39,158 bases of DNA from Betaproteobacteria bacterium (lineage in GTDB: Bacteria; Pseudomonadota; Gammaproteobacteria; Burkholderiales; Burkholderiaceae_C). The DNA lies in assembly GCA_016868355.1 (NCBI GenBank), contig VGHB01000021.1, positions 1 through 39,158 of the forward strand, given 5' to 3'. Positions 1 to 8,330 of the stretch are shown here, piece by piece. Both the position numbers and the translations under genes were made by a program. Under the pieces are notes generated by a model. The model was not told the origin of the DNA and searched no databases. It worked only from the letters and a program-made list of their open reading frames with translations. Positions within the stretch are counted from its first letter, which is position 1, and every line of letters starts with the position of its first letter.

Positions 1-165
1 GGTGGGCCGCCTCCGGGTGGGGCCAAGCCGCCCACAGGTGGACCGCCTCCAGGTGGACCGCCTCCAGGTGGGCCGCCTCCGGGTGGGCCGCCCCCAGGTG
101 GGGCCAAGCCGCCCACAGGTGGACCGCCTCCAGGTGGGCCGCCTCCAGGTGGGGCCAAGCCGCCG
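1..165 (+). repeat. 15-bp tandem repeat coding for GGPPP
   Basis: Near-identical 15-base units of the form GGTGGNCCGCCTCCA follow each other, interrupted by two longer GGTGGGGCCAAGCCGCCCACA units. The repeat length is a multiple of three, so copy-number change would keep the frame. It lies inside the partial Gly/Pro-rich gene. Confidence 0.8.
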
Positions 166-210
166 CCAGGAACGCAGCCTCCGCCTGGAAGCAAACCGCC
201 AGGGGGCTAA
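1..210 (+). CDS. C-terminal end of a Gly/Pro-rich repeat protein (partial)
   Basis: Reading frame 1 is open from the first base to a TAA at 208-210 and encodes 69 residues made almost entirely of the unit GGPPP, interrupted by GGAKPP(T) spacers, ending in GSKPPGG. The frame has no start codon in the window, so the gene begins upstream. An alternative frame starting at base 2 gives an Arg/Gln-rich peptide and is less likely, because the repeat is regular at the amino-acid level only in frame 1 and a terminator hairpin follows its stop. Such tails are typically disordered linkers or the ends of secreted or surface proteins. The function of the missing N-terminal part cannot be told. Confidence 0.6.
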   Translation, partial: GGPPPGGAKPPTGGPPPGGPPPGGPPPGGPPPGGAKPPTGGPPPGGPPPGGAKPPPGTQPPPGSKPPGG

Positions 211-265
211 GGGCTGTCGCAGCCGGGGCGGGCATTCAGCCTGCCCTTGGCTGCGCGCTTAGGGG

Positions 266-297
266 AAAGCCGGCCATGCCGGCTTTCTTCGTTTTGT
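266..297 (+). terminator. Rho-independent terminator of the Gly/Pro-rich gene
   Basis: A perfect 9-bp stem AAAGCCGGC (266-274) and GCCGGCTTT (278-286) with a CAT loop is followed by a T-rich stretch, CTTCGTTTTGT. It lies 56 bases after the TAA at 208-210. The T-run sits on the + strand side, which gives the direction. Confidence 0.8.
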
Positions 298-375
298 AGG
301 GCGACCCTTCAGCTTTTGCGCGCCATGCCGACCCAACTCATGGATGTGTGGAACTTCACCAAGGCGGAACAATTG

Positions 376-1032
376 ATGGGAGCAAGCCCTTATTGCGCTG
401 TGCGCGGCCTACTGGCGCTGATCTTGACGTTGTTGTGCATTGAGGCGCACGCTCAATCGGCGGCTCGCACCCCAGACGCTGCTAAGCCAGCATGTTCACT
501 TGCCGAATTCCGCACCATCGGCCGTGTGGTTCACCATCCCGACGCTCGCCATTTGGCTGGCATGAGATGGTTAAAGCTCAACCTGCCTCGGTGCAATTTG
601 GATCAGGTGAGGCTCATGGCTGCCAACCGCGCCCAATGGTTTGGAACAGCAGACGACCCTGAACTTGCTGGCGTGATCGATCGCGCCCTCGAGTTCTTAG
701 CAGCTGACATGCCCGACATGCTGCGCAGCCTGTTCAGCCCCGCTGCGACGCTGTCTGACGCTGGCAGTTCCGCCAGCGCCCAAACTGCCCTGGTGGCTCG
801 CGGAATACGCGCGCCGGACTCTGCACAGCAGCAGGCCTATGCACAGCAACAAGCCTATGCGCAACAGCAGGCCTATACACAACAACAAGCCTACGGCCAA
901 CAACAAGCGTACCCTCAGCAACCAGCGTACCCTCAGCAGCCAGCCTACCCTCAGCAACCAGTCTACCCTCAGCAACAAGCGTACCCTCAGCAACCAGCGT
1001 ACCCTCAGGCACCAGGAACCCCGCCTCAGTGA
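376..1032 (+). CDS. Secreted hypothetical protein with hexapeptide Gln/Tyr/Pro repeats
   Basis: The predicted 218-residue protein opens with a signal peptide: a hydrophobic stretch around residues 10-23 (RGLLALILTLLC), then EAHAQ as a likely cleavage site. The ATG at 376 is chosen because AAGGCGGA lies 7 bases upstream and the signal peptide is then N-terminal; in-frame ATGs at 325 and 340 would bury it. A middle part of about 120 residues (CSLAEF, two further Cys, WFGTADDPEL) matches nothing I recognise. The C-terminus is ten hexapeptides of the type xQQQAY or PQQPAY. The last bases overlap the GTG of the thioredoxin-like gene (GTGA), so the two are probably co-transcribed. The function is unknown; the repeat suggests a disordered or aggregation-prone tail outside the cytoplasm. 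Confidence 0.6.
   Translation: MGASPYCAVRGLLALILTLLCIEAHAQSAARTPDAAKPACSLAEFRTIGRVVHHPDARHLAGMRWLKLNLPRCNLDQVRLMAANRAQWFGTADDPELAGVIDRALEFLAADMPDMLRSLFSPAATLSDAGSSASAQTALVARGIRAPDSAQQQAYAQQQAYAQQQAYTQQQAYGQQQAYPQQPAYPQQPAYPQQPVYPQQQAYPQQPAYPQAPGTPPQ
823..1002 (+). repeat. Ten 18-bp units coding for xQQ(Q/P)(A/V)Y
   Basis: Ten in-frame 18-base units encode three AQQQAY, one TQQQAY, one GQQQAY, then PQQPAY, PQQPAY, PQQPVY, PQQQAY and PQQPAY. The first half uses Ala/Thr/Gly before QQ and the second half Pro, so two sub-arrays have expanded separately. Confidence 0.85.
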
Positions 1033-1634
1033 GCCACCGGTTACCCTTGTGTGCAGTGCTGCTCATGCGAGCGCACTTGAGCCCGGACGGCCCATCACCG
1101 CGCAGGCGTTTGGCCCTGAAGTCAATGGCCGCCAGCGCACTGGCTGGTGCGTGTGGCCCGAATGCGTGGGCCCAGGCGGCGCCTGAAAAAGCCCTGGCCA
1201 TGCCGGCGCCGCCGCCGGTGGGTCAAAGGGTGGTGTGGCCCGAGCTTCACATGCTCAGCGACCCTGCCCGTTCGCCCGCACAACTCAAGGGGCAGGTCAC
1301 TGTGATCTATTGGTGGGCCAGCTGGTGCCCCTTCTGCCGGGAACAGACGCCGCAGATTCAAGCCCTCTGGGAGCGTCACGGCCGTCAAGGGCTGCAGGTC
1401 TTGGGCATATCGGTGGATCGGCAGGCCGAAACCGCCCGCGCATACCTGAACCGGGGCGGCTACACCTTCGCCTGCGCGTGGTACGACCAGAACCTGGCCC
1501 AGGTGTTTGCCCGGCCCACCATGGTTCCAGCCATAGCGGTGCTTGACCGGCAGGCCCGCGTGGTTCAGTCTGATCGGGGGCAGTTGTTCCCTGAGGACGT
1601 GGCGGCGTTGTCGCGCTGGCTGGCCCTGCCTTGA
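1029..1634 (+). CDS. Periplasmic TlpA-family thioredoxin-like protein
   Basis: The protein has a thioredoxin fold with the redox motif WCPFC (Cys100 and Cys103 from the GTG start), preceded by VTVIYWWAS and followed by a typical TlpA/ResA-like core (GLQVLGISVD) and the cis-Pro loop TMVPAIAVLD. The N-terminus carries a twin-arginine-like stretch (SPRRRLALKS), a short hydrophobic region and AWAQA, so it is probably exported and works in periplasmic disulfide reduction or thiol relay. The GTG at 1029 overlaps the stop of the repeat protein upstream; an ATG at 1065 is an alternative start that keeps the RRR motif. Known partners of the family are cytochrome maturation or specific periplasmic client proteins; the client here may be the co-transcribed Cys-containing repeat protein, which is only inference. 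Confidence 0.85.
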   Translation: MSHRLPLCAVLLMRAHLSPDGPSPRRRLALKSMAASALAGACGPNAWAQAAPEKALAMPAPPPVGQRVVWPELHMLSDPARSPAQLKGQVTVIYWWASWCPFCREQTPQIQALWERHGRQGLQVLGISVDRQAETARAYLNRGGYTFACAWYDQNLAQVFARPTMVPAIAVLDRQARVVQSDRGQLFPEDVAALSRWLALP

Positions 1635-1704
1635 AACACCCAAGAGCAAAGTGGTTGCAGCGGTTTGGTGGCCATGCCCCGGCCACCCTGCGGGGCACGG
1701 CGGG

Positions 1705-3081
1705 TCATGGGCGAGCTTCGCGCCAGCGGAGCAAGCACCAGGCCAACACGCCACTGGCCATCAGCCCCAAGGACACGCCGATGGCCTGCCGGCTGATGGC
1801 GTAGGTGATGCTGGAGTAGGCCAGCCATGCGCAGGCTGCTCCGAATACCAACGGTGTCAGGGGGTACAGCGGCACCTTGAAGGGGCGATCCGCCTGCGCA
1901 TCTCGTTGCCGCAACCAAATCACCGCGACGCTCACCGACAAGAGAAAACTCCAAAACACCGGTGCGGTGAACTCCACCATGGCGGCAAAGCCATCTGCCT
2001 GCTGGGTACCCAAGAAGATCAGGGCCACCGCCATCAGGGCCTGAAGGCCAAACGCCACACGAGGACTGGCGTTCTGTTCGTGCCAATGTCCCAATCGGTG
2101 CAAAACGCGCCAGTCTCTACCAAGGGCGTAGTTGCTGCGCGCACCGACCACCATCGTGGCGTTGATGCTGGTCAGCGCCGCAACTGCCACAAGCAGGCCC
2201 AGGGCCTTTTGGGCCCAGGGCCCGAAGACTTGACCCAGGAGGTCCGCTGCTGCAGTCTTGCTCTGGCTTAAGCCTTCATACCCCAAGCCCTGCAACAGCG
2301 CCCAGTTGACCAAGAGGTACATCAGGGTGAGCACGGCCATGCTGGCCACGATCACCCCAACCATCGCGCGCGGCCCACCCCGTACCTCAGCCGAAACATA
2401 AGCTGATTCGTTCCAGCCGCCAAAGGTCAACAGCACGAACACCAAACACAGCCCCCACTGCGCCGGCGCAGGCGCCTGCATGAACCAATTCACCGCTTGC
2501 GACGCTGGCGCTGGAGCCCAAAGCCCAGCGATCACCACGGCCAGCAGCCCGAGTAACTCGATGGCCGTCAACGCCGTCTGCAGGCGCACCGAAGCGTTCA
2601 AGCCCGCCCAGTTGATGACCGTCAGGGCCACCACGATGCCCAAGCCCCACACCGCACTGGAGTATGCGCCCAGGCTCAGCAAGGTACTCATGTAGTCGCC
2701 GAAGACGAAGGCCAAGAGCGCGATGGACCCTGGGTTGATCACGACAGCCCTGGCCCAGGCATAGAGGAAAGATAAGTCTCGACCGAAGGCGCGTTGCAGA
2801 AAGTGATAATCACCACCCGCGTGGGGATAGGCGGTGCACAACTCCGCGTAGCACAGGGCCCCGGCGATCGAAATGGCCGCACCCACCGCCCAAAGCACCA
2901 GGGCCCAGCCAGCATCACCGCTGATGCCAGCCACCAAAGACGGTGTCTTGAAGATACCAGCCCCCACCACGATGCCCACGGTCAGGGCCACCGCAGCCAG
3001 GGGTTGCAGCACGCGTTGCGGGCTGGGGGTGGCGGGGCTGGCCTGCGATGGTACGCCCTGCGACCCAGTCATGGGGCTCAC
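1705..3081 (-). CDS. APC-superfamily amino acid permease
   Basis: This 458-residue inner-membrane protein starts its membrane domain at about residue 27 with LAAVALTVGIVVGAGIFKTP. That is the hallmark first helix of APC amino acid/polyamine/organocation transporters, with the unwound GAGIF substrate-binding segment. About 12 hydrophobic helices follow, including the conserved TM3-like CYAELCTAYPHAGGDYHFL. It begins with GTG overlapping the TGA of the methyltransferase-like gene upstream (GTGA); an ATG three codons later is possible. The overlap implies translational coupling. The substrate cannot be deduced; amino acids or polyamines are the family norm. A spermidine-synthase-like gene lies further upstream on the same strand, so a polyamine link is conceivable but unproven. 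Confidence 0.85.
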   Translation of the reverse strand: MSPMTGSQGVPSQASPATPSPQRVLQPLAAVALTVGIVVGAGIFKTPSLVAGISGDAGWALVLWAVGAAISIAGALCYAELCTAYPHAGGDYHFLQRAFGRDLSFLYAWARAVVINPGSIALLAFVFGDYMSTLLSLGAYSSAVWGLGIVVALTVINWAGLNASVRLQTALTAIELLGLLAVVIAGLWAPAPASQAVNWFMQAPAPAQWGLCLVFVLLTFGGWNESAYVSAEVRGGPRAMVGVIVASMAVLTLMYLLVNWALLQGLGYEGLSQSKTAAADLLGQVFGPWAQKALGLLVAVAALTSINATMVVGARSNYALGRDWRVLHRLGHWHEQNASPRVAFGLQALMAVALIFLGTQQADGFAAMVEFTAPVFWSFLLSVSVAVIWLRQRDAQADRPFKVPLYPLTPLVFGAACAWLAYSSITYAISRQAIGVSLGLMASGVLAWCLLRWREARP

Positions 3082-3926
3082 TTCCGACGGGCTTCAGCCG
3101 ACAGATTCGCGCTGGGTGTGTTGAGCGTTCCGCTGATGGTGCTGGCCTTCACACGGCCAGTGAAGCTGACCAGTTGGCGGTCGGGCAGGCTCATCTTGAA
3201 GCTCAGCTCATCGCCCCGCAACCGCGCGCCGACCAAGGGCTGGCTGACCCCCTGGATGGTGGCCATGCCGCCAATCTGCTGAAAGGACTGGCGAAAGCTC
3301 AAGTTCACCGGCATGCCCTCCAAGCCGTTGAGGGTCCACTCGCCCTCGATCTGGGCCGGCACCATCCAGTAAAACGCCCGGGCCGATTGGTCACTGACGG
3401 TTTCATCGGGTTCCCAGTCGCCCATAGTGAAAGCGTGGGACACCACGCGCGTACCCGGTTTCATGGCCAAAATTGAGGGACGCAGGCGCATATTGAGGTC
3501 CGGGTACAGGTACAGGGTGACCACCGTGGCCGCACTGAAGTCTTCTTTGAAAATGTCACCCGTGATGATGCTCACCTTGTTGCTCAGACCGGCCTCGGCG
3601 ACCTTGCGCCGAGCATAGTCTGCCATCTGCGGGTTGTACTCAATTCCCACAGCACGCGCACCATGGCGACCCGCAGCGGTGATGGCGATGATGCCGTCAC
3701 CAGCCCCGAGGTCGTACACCAAGTCGTCGGACCCAACCCGGGTGACCTCGAGCATCTTGTCGATCAGGCCTTGCGGCGTGGGTATCCAAATCACGTCCTT
3801 GCCCGCCTGGCCACGCTGGGGCACATAGGTGGCATCGGCGCTCTTGGACTGCGCCCAGGCAGCAGGCGCTAGCGCCGCACTGACGGCGCACAACAGGGTC
3901 AAGAAAAGCTGGCGGGCGGGCATCAT
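3078..3926 (-). CDS. Exported SAM-dependent methyltransferase-like protein
   Basis: The first 25 residues form a clear Sec signal peptide (RQLFLTLLCAVSAALAPAAWAQ). A class I methyltransferase core follows: motif I DLVYDLGAGDGIIAITAA (about residues 68-85), an acidic residue after the second strand (GIEYNP) and a post-motif stretch VTLYLYPDLNMRLRP. The C-terminal 80-90 residues form an additional beta-rich region ending at LSAEARRK. Family members with a leader are annotated as class I SAM-dependent methyltransferases, although SAM is not expected in the periplasm. The stop overlaps the GTG of the APC permease. Start choice: two adjacent ATGs at 3926 and 3923. The substrate is unknown. Confidence 0.75.
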   Translation of the reverse strand: MMPARQLFLTLLCAVSAALAPAAWAQSKSADATYVPQRGQAGKDVIWIPTPQGLIDKMLEVTRVGSDDLVYDLGAGDGIIAITAAGRHGARAVGIEYNPQMADYARRKVAEAGLSNKVSIITGDIFKEDFSAATVVTLYLYPDLNMRLRPSILAMKPGTRVVSHAFTMGDWEPDETVSDQSARAFYWMVPAQIEGEWTLNGLEGMPVNLSFRQSFQQIGGMATIQGVSQPLVGARLRGDELSFKMSLPDRQLVSFTGRVKASTISGTLNTPSANLSAEARRK

Positions 3927-4104
3927 CGTTGTTTGTGGTTGGGCTTATGCTGTGAAACAGCGGTGGGGACAAAGCCCAGCGGCACTGCCGCTGCGCTGCG
4001 GGGAGGTACAAGCTTAGCCGCCAACGCCAGGGCCGGGCGCAATGTCCCTGCCGTGCCCTCCGCCATAGGGCCGCTGCGGGCGGGGTGAGCCCGGGGTCGA
4101 GGGT

Positions 4105-6426
4105 TTATCGCACGATCGGGGCAATGCTGCTGAACTGGTCGGTCCAAAGGCGTAAGCCGGGCATGTTCACTGGTTCGGTGCGCACCAGGCGGCCGGCTTC
4201 GTCAAAGTAACGGCCGTCCACCGACGGGTAGGCCTTCAAGTAGTCGCGATCTGCTGTCATGATGAAGTGCAGGTTGCGTCGGATGTAACGGGTTTCGTCA
4301 ACCTCTTGGTGCTTGTGCCGGAAGGGAATGCCCAAGGCCTCAGCCTGCGCACGCACCACGGGGTACAGGTGCAGGTAGGCATTGGTGATGTTGATGGCCA
4401 AGAAGCCATCGGGCTTGAGGTGGCGCTTGTAGATGGCAAAGGCTTCGCGGGTAAGCAGGTGGATCGGCACCGATCCCCCGGTAAAGGCATCCAGGACGAT
4501 CACGTCGTAAGCACGATCAGCCGGCAACTGCTCCATCTTCAAACGGGCATCGCCCAGCAGGATTTGCTGGCGATGGGCTTTACAGGTGGCCAGGTTGTCG
4601 AACCAGCGCTGCGCAATGTGCACCGCCGCTGGGTTGATTTCGTAGAAGTCGTAGTCATCGGCTTGCCGAGCGTAGTTGGCCAGCGTGCCAGCACCCAGGC
4701 CGATCAGCGCCACCGACAACGCCGGCTGGCGGTCCATCGCCCACTGCAGGGTTTCGCCGATGCCACTGTCGCGGGCGTAATAAGTGGTCGGCACATGCCG
4801 CAGCTCTGGCCAAAGAGACTGTTGCCCATGGGTAACGTTACCGCTGAAGAATACCCGCTCATCACGCTCGGGTTGATTGACAAAGCGACGTTCGGTGACG
4901 GTAACGGTGCCGTAAAAGTTACGTGACTGCTCCAGCAGGGTCTCGCTGCGGTCGGTCGTGCGCACCTCGCGCCAGGACCAGGGGTTGAGGAGGTGGACCA
5001 ACAGACCCACCACGGCCGTGGCCACAACGGCACCCGCCCAGGGCCGCCCCAGGGGTGAGGGCGGCGTTGCAAACAAGACCCAGCAGGCGAGCAAGGCAGC
5101 CAGCACCAGAGCCATCAGCCACTCGTGATAGTCGTCGAAGTACGAGGTGGCCACCAAGGTGACGAACAGTCCGCCCAGGGCACCGCCCAACGACATGCAA
5201 AGATAAAACTCGGTTAAGCGTCTCGGATCGGCCGGTCGGCTTCGATACAACTGCCCGTGGCACAGCATGCACACAGTCAAGATCAGCCCGTAATGCAGCC
5301 AGCGCACTTCGTCGACCCCATAGTCCCAATCCCAGCCGAACCAGTGTGGGATATCGGAAATACCGACGGTGGCTACGACCAGCGCCAGGGATGCAAGGGC
5401 ATACAGGCGCGGCTGATACCAGCGTGGGTGATCGAAGGTCAATATAAAGGTAAACAGGTACAGACCCAAGGTCGTGATCCACAGGCGGGGCTCGGGTGCG
5501 ATGTCGTGACTGATCTGGTCGGTCGCGGCGATGAATACCAGCGACGCCAAGGCCGGCAGGGCCACCCAAGCCAAGCGTTGCATGCTCACGGGCCATGTTG
5601 CGTCTGCGCCCAAGGCCTGCACCGCGACAGGGCCCTTGGCCCCAATTCGGGACGCACCGGGCGCATCGGGCTCACCGGGATTGGCCCTCATCGGCTGGGT
5701 TGGGAGCGACGGGGCGGGTTTATGCGCACCAGCGTCCTGCCACCAACCCAGCGCCAAGGGCGCGCACAGCAGGGCAAAGACCCCATAACCCAAGGTCCAC
5801 AAGGAGCCCATTTCGCCCTGTTCCAGCCAGGGCTCGAGCAGGTAGGGGAAGGTCAACAGGGCCAAGAACGAGCCCAGATTCGACAGCGCGTACAGGCGGA
5901 ACACGGCATGGGCGTGGGGTGTACGGGTGAACCAATGCTGGACCAGGGGACCGGTGGTGGCCAAGCAAAAGTAAGGCAAGCCCACGCTGAGCCCCAAGAT
6001 GGTGAGCACCTGGGCCACTGGTGAATCGGGCGATTGGGGGCGCAATGACAAGTCGGGCAAGACCTGCGCGGCCAAGAGGGCCGACGCCGCCAACAGCGCC
6101 AGGTGAACGCGTGCCTGCCATGGACGCGACAACCAACGCGTCACCGCATGGGCGTACAGGTAGCCCAAACACAGCAGAGACTGAAAGAAGAGCATGGCTG
6201 TGGTCCAGACCGCTGGGCTGCCGCCGAACCAAGGCAGGATTTGCTTGCTCAACAGGGGTTGTACCTGGAACAGCAGGAAAGCGCTGGTAAAGATGGTCAG
6301 CGCAAAGGGTATAAAGGTCCAGGCGCCCATGTGGTTGGTCGGGCGAAGTTCCGTCGTGTTCAAGATCGTCAAAGCCTCAAGGGGTGCGCGGCGTTGGACC
6401 CGCGGGCTGCATTCTGTCTCGGTCAT
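4105..6426 (-). CDS. Membrane protein fused to spermidine-synthase-like methyltransferase domain
   Basis: The predicted 773-residue protein has an N-terminal membrane domain (roughly the first 500 residues, about a dozen hydrophobic segments, beginning WTFIPFALTIFTSAFLLFQV and continuing QPLLSKQILPWFGGSPAVW). A cytosolic spermidine-synthase-type Rossmann domain follows: the glycine loop VALIGLGAGTLANYA, the acidic DFYEINP, and VIVLDAFTGGSVPIHLLT. This matches the fused MFS/spermidine synthase family. Whether it makes polyamines is uncertain, because aminopropyltransferase residues are often lost in these fusions. I place the start at the ATG at 6426 (MTETECS). An in-frame ATG further upstream (6594) adds an Arg-rich non-hydrophobic leader, and one downstream (6330) begins directly at the first helix. 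No strong ribosome-binding site decides it. Confidence 0.75.
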   Translation of the reverse strand: MTETECSPRVQRRAPLEALTILNTTELRPTNHMGAWTFIPFALTIFTSAFLLFQVQPLLSKQILPWFGGSPAVWTTAMLFFQSLLCLGYLYAHAVTRWLSRPWQARVHLALLAASALLAAQVLPDLSLRPQSPDSPVAQVLTILGLSVGLPYFCLATTGPLVQHWFTRTPHAHAVFRLYALSNLGSFLALLTFPYLLEPWLEQGEMGSLWTLGYGVFALLCAPLALGWWQDAGAHKPAPSLPTQPMRANPGEPDAPGASRIGAKGPVAVQALGADATWPVSMQRLAWVALPALASLVFIAATDQISHDIAPEPRLWITTLGLYLFTFILTFDHPRWYQPRLYALASLALVVATVGISDIPHWFGWDWDYGVDEVRWLHYGLILTVCMLCHGQLYRSRPADPRRLTEFYLCMSLGGALGGLFVTLVATSYFDDYHEWLMALVLAALLACWVLFATPPSPLGRPWAGAVVATAVVGLLVHLLNPWSWREVRTTDRSETLLEQSRNFYGTVTVTERRFVNQPERDERVFFSGNVTHGQQSLWPELRHVPTTYYARDSGIGETLQWAMDRQPALSVALIGLGAGTLANYARQADDYDFYEINPAAVHIAQRWFDNLATCKAHRQQILLGDARLKMEQLPADRAYDVIVLDAFTGGSVPIHLLTREAFAIYKRHLKPDGFLAINITNAYLHLYPVVRAQAEALGIPFRHKHQEVDETRYIRRNLHFIMTADRDYLKAYPSVDGRYFDEAGRLVRTEPVNMPGLRLWTDQFSSIAPIVR

Positions 6427-6645
6427 GAAGCCGCGAGTCTCAGGTGACTTGTGGCTGAAGCGGCGCCCCTCGATTTGACCAATCGCTGACTCAAGGCACC
6501 GAACGACCCATGCTGGCCTGGACAGGCCGAGGTGCCGGCACAAGCGGCGCAGGCCTGCAGTACAAGGGTGCGGCGGCGTTTGTTCACGGTTCAAACACAG
6601 CCGCGCTTGGCCAAAAACGATGCCGGCTGGTGCAATGCCTGCGGG

Positions 6646-8223
6646 TCAGGCCACCACAGGCTCGAGCCTCGCCCGCCCGTGTGAAACCCGAAAGGCGGCC
6701 GCTGTGCGAATGGCGGGGCTTCGAAGCGCGCTGTTGTCGACGGCCCGAACCCTCAGCTCCAGCATCTGGGGTGTGATGTCGACCACGCCATACCCGTGAA
6801 CGCCGCTGTCCCCGTACACAAAGTGCGGATTCAAGCGCCTGCGCGATTCCAGGGCGGCCGGATTGGTAAGAGAGCTTGCCAGCGCACCGCCGCAGAACTC
6901 GACGCCCACACCAGGCGAACTGGGCTGGTCGTAGCTGCGCAGGATGTGCCCGATCCAGTTTTCGTGAATGTCCCCGCCAAGCACCAGCAGGTTTTGCCCG
7001 CCGTGTTGGTCAAAGTGGTCGATCAGGCGTTGTCGAGCACGGGGGTAGCCGTCCCAACCATCGTTGGAAACCCGCGGCTTCGATGCCGAGCCGTACAGCC
7101 GCTGGCCAAACAAGGTGGCGTTGGCCAGGACATGCCAGCGCTGTGGGCTCCCGCGGTGCTGCTGGGCCAGCCACTGCTCTTGCTGCAGGCCCAACAGGCT
7201 TCTGCGCTCGTCGCCCAAGGCTGCACAGCTCAAGCGGTCAACACCCGATGAACCAAGCCTGCCATTGGCCGTGCATACCTGAGGGTGTCGGTATTGCCGG
7301 TTATCAAGAGTCGACAGGTTGATCAAGTCGCCAATGCGGTAGTTGGCATACAGGCGCAATTCGCCCCCTCGCTGCAGCCCTCCTAGACGTTCGATCAGCG
7401 TAGATGCCCGCAAGGGCATATGCTCGTAGTAAGCCTGGTAGGCGGCTGCTCGACGCGCCAGAAAGTCGGACACCTCGGGCCCTCGATTTCCCGGCTGCAC
7501 ACCGGCGTAGTCGTTTTGCACCTCGTGGTCGTCCCAGGTCAGAACCCAAGGCGCTGCGCGGTGGGCTGCCTGCAGGTGGGGGTCTTGCCGGTAGGTCGCA
7601 TAGCGCGCTCGGTAGTCGGGCAGGCTCAGGCACCAATTCCCTTCCACTGAACGAACAAGGCCGGCCGCACGCGAGGGTGCGTACTCGTAGATGTAGTCCC
7701 CCAGGAACAAGACGAGATCAGGCTTGTCCTTCACAAGGTGGGCGTAGGCGCCGAAATATCCCCTTTCATAGTGCTGACACGAGGCGAAGGCGATCCGCCA
7801 GTTCGAAACGGATGCCTGCGGCTCAGGCAGGGTGCGGGTACGGCCTACCGGGCTGACCATGGCCCCCACTCTGAACCTGTAGTACAGCCAGGTGTTCGGC
7901 GGCAAGCCATCGGGCTCAACGTGAACCGCATGCGCCAGGGCTGGGTCGGCCACGGCCTGGCCCGAAGCCAGCACGCGGCTGAATTGCTCATCGTGTGCCA
8001 GTTCCCAGCGCACCGCAATCGGTACGTTGGGAAGCTTGGAGTCGAAGAAACCCTGGTCATAGAGCCGCGTCCACAACACAACGGACCGGTGGTCTGGGCT
8101 GCCGCTGGCCACGCCAAGTGCAAACGGGTTTTGGGTGAGCTCGGGCGTGGCCCAGCTGCTTGGGCTTGCCAGGCCCGCCGCGCTGAGACCCAAGAGTTGA
8201 CGCAGGATATCTCGACGGTCCAT
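6646..8223 (-). CDS. phoD: Alkaline phosphatase D (PhoD) family, Tat-exported
   Basis: The 525-residue protein has a twin-arginine leader (MDRRDILRQLLGLSAAGLAS) followed by the PhoD N-terminal domain beginning PFALGVASGSPDHRSVVLWTRL, a highly characteristic opening. The metallophosphatase core carries FLGDYIYEYA, WDDHEVQNDYAG and LGGDIHENW, which supply the Asp, His and Asn metal ligands. Length and order fit the family. PhoD hydrolyses phosphate mono- and diesters in the periplasm after folded export by Tat with bound Fe/Ca. The gene stands alone on the minus strand. A perfect palindrome just upstream of its ATG may be an operator; I see no convincing pho box. Confidence 0.9.
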   Translation of the reverse strand: MDRRDILRQLLGLSAAGLASPSSWATPELTQNPFALGVASGSPDHRSVVLWTRLYDQGFFDSKLPNVPIAVRWELAHDEQFSRVLASGQAVADPALAHAVHVEPDGLPPNTWLYYRFRVGAMVSPVGRTRTLPEPQASVSNWRIAFASCQHYERGYFGAYAHLVKDKPDLVLFLGDYIYEYAPSRAAGLVRSVEGNWCLSLPDYRARYATYRQDPHLQAAHRAAPWVLTWDDHEVQNDYAGVQPGNRGPEVSDFLARRAAAYQAYYEHMPLRASTLIERLGGLQRGGELRLYANYRIGDLINLSTLDNRQYRHPQVCTANGRLGSSGVDRLSCAALGDERRSLLGLQQEQWLAQQHRGSPQRWHVLANATLFGQRLYGSASKPRVSNDGWDGYPRARQRLIDHFDQHGGQNLLVLGGDIHENWIGHILRSYDQPSSPGVGVEFCGGALASSLTNPAALESRRRLNPHFVYGDSGVHGYGVVDITPQMLELRVRAVDNSALRSPAIRTAAAFRVSHGRARLEPVVA

Positions 8224-8235
8224 GAATGTTCCCCC

Positions 8236-8251
8236 TTAGCATCAATGCTAA
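8236..8251. promoter_or_regulatory. Perfect palindrome upstream of phoD
   Basis: TTAGCAT-CA-ATGCTAA is a perfect inverted repeat with 7-base arms and a 2-base centre, located 12 bases before the phoD start codon. The position overlaps the leader or ribosome-binding region, which suits a repressor site. No T-run follows, so it is not a terminator. Confidence 0.5.
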
Positions 8252-8330
8252 CGGCCTCATAGAGGCTGGCAGCAAGGTGTGGGCCAGGCCCGGGTGCTCA
8301 AGTGTTCGCTGAGCGCTGCGCGAAGACCTT

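Noticed and set aside
734-1201. Long minus-strand frame opposite the hexapeptide repeat
   Set aside because: It is open only because the + strand repeat lacks complementary stops. The product (VAEGTLVAEG repeats) has no signal or fold, and the + strand gene has a signal peptide and ribosome-binding site.
1667-1687. GGTGGCC/GGCCACC inverted repeat between the convergent thioredoxin and permease genes as a terminator
   Set aside because: There is no T-run on either strand, so terminator function is not supported.
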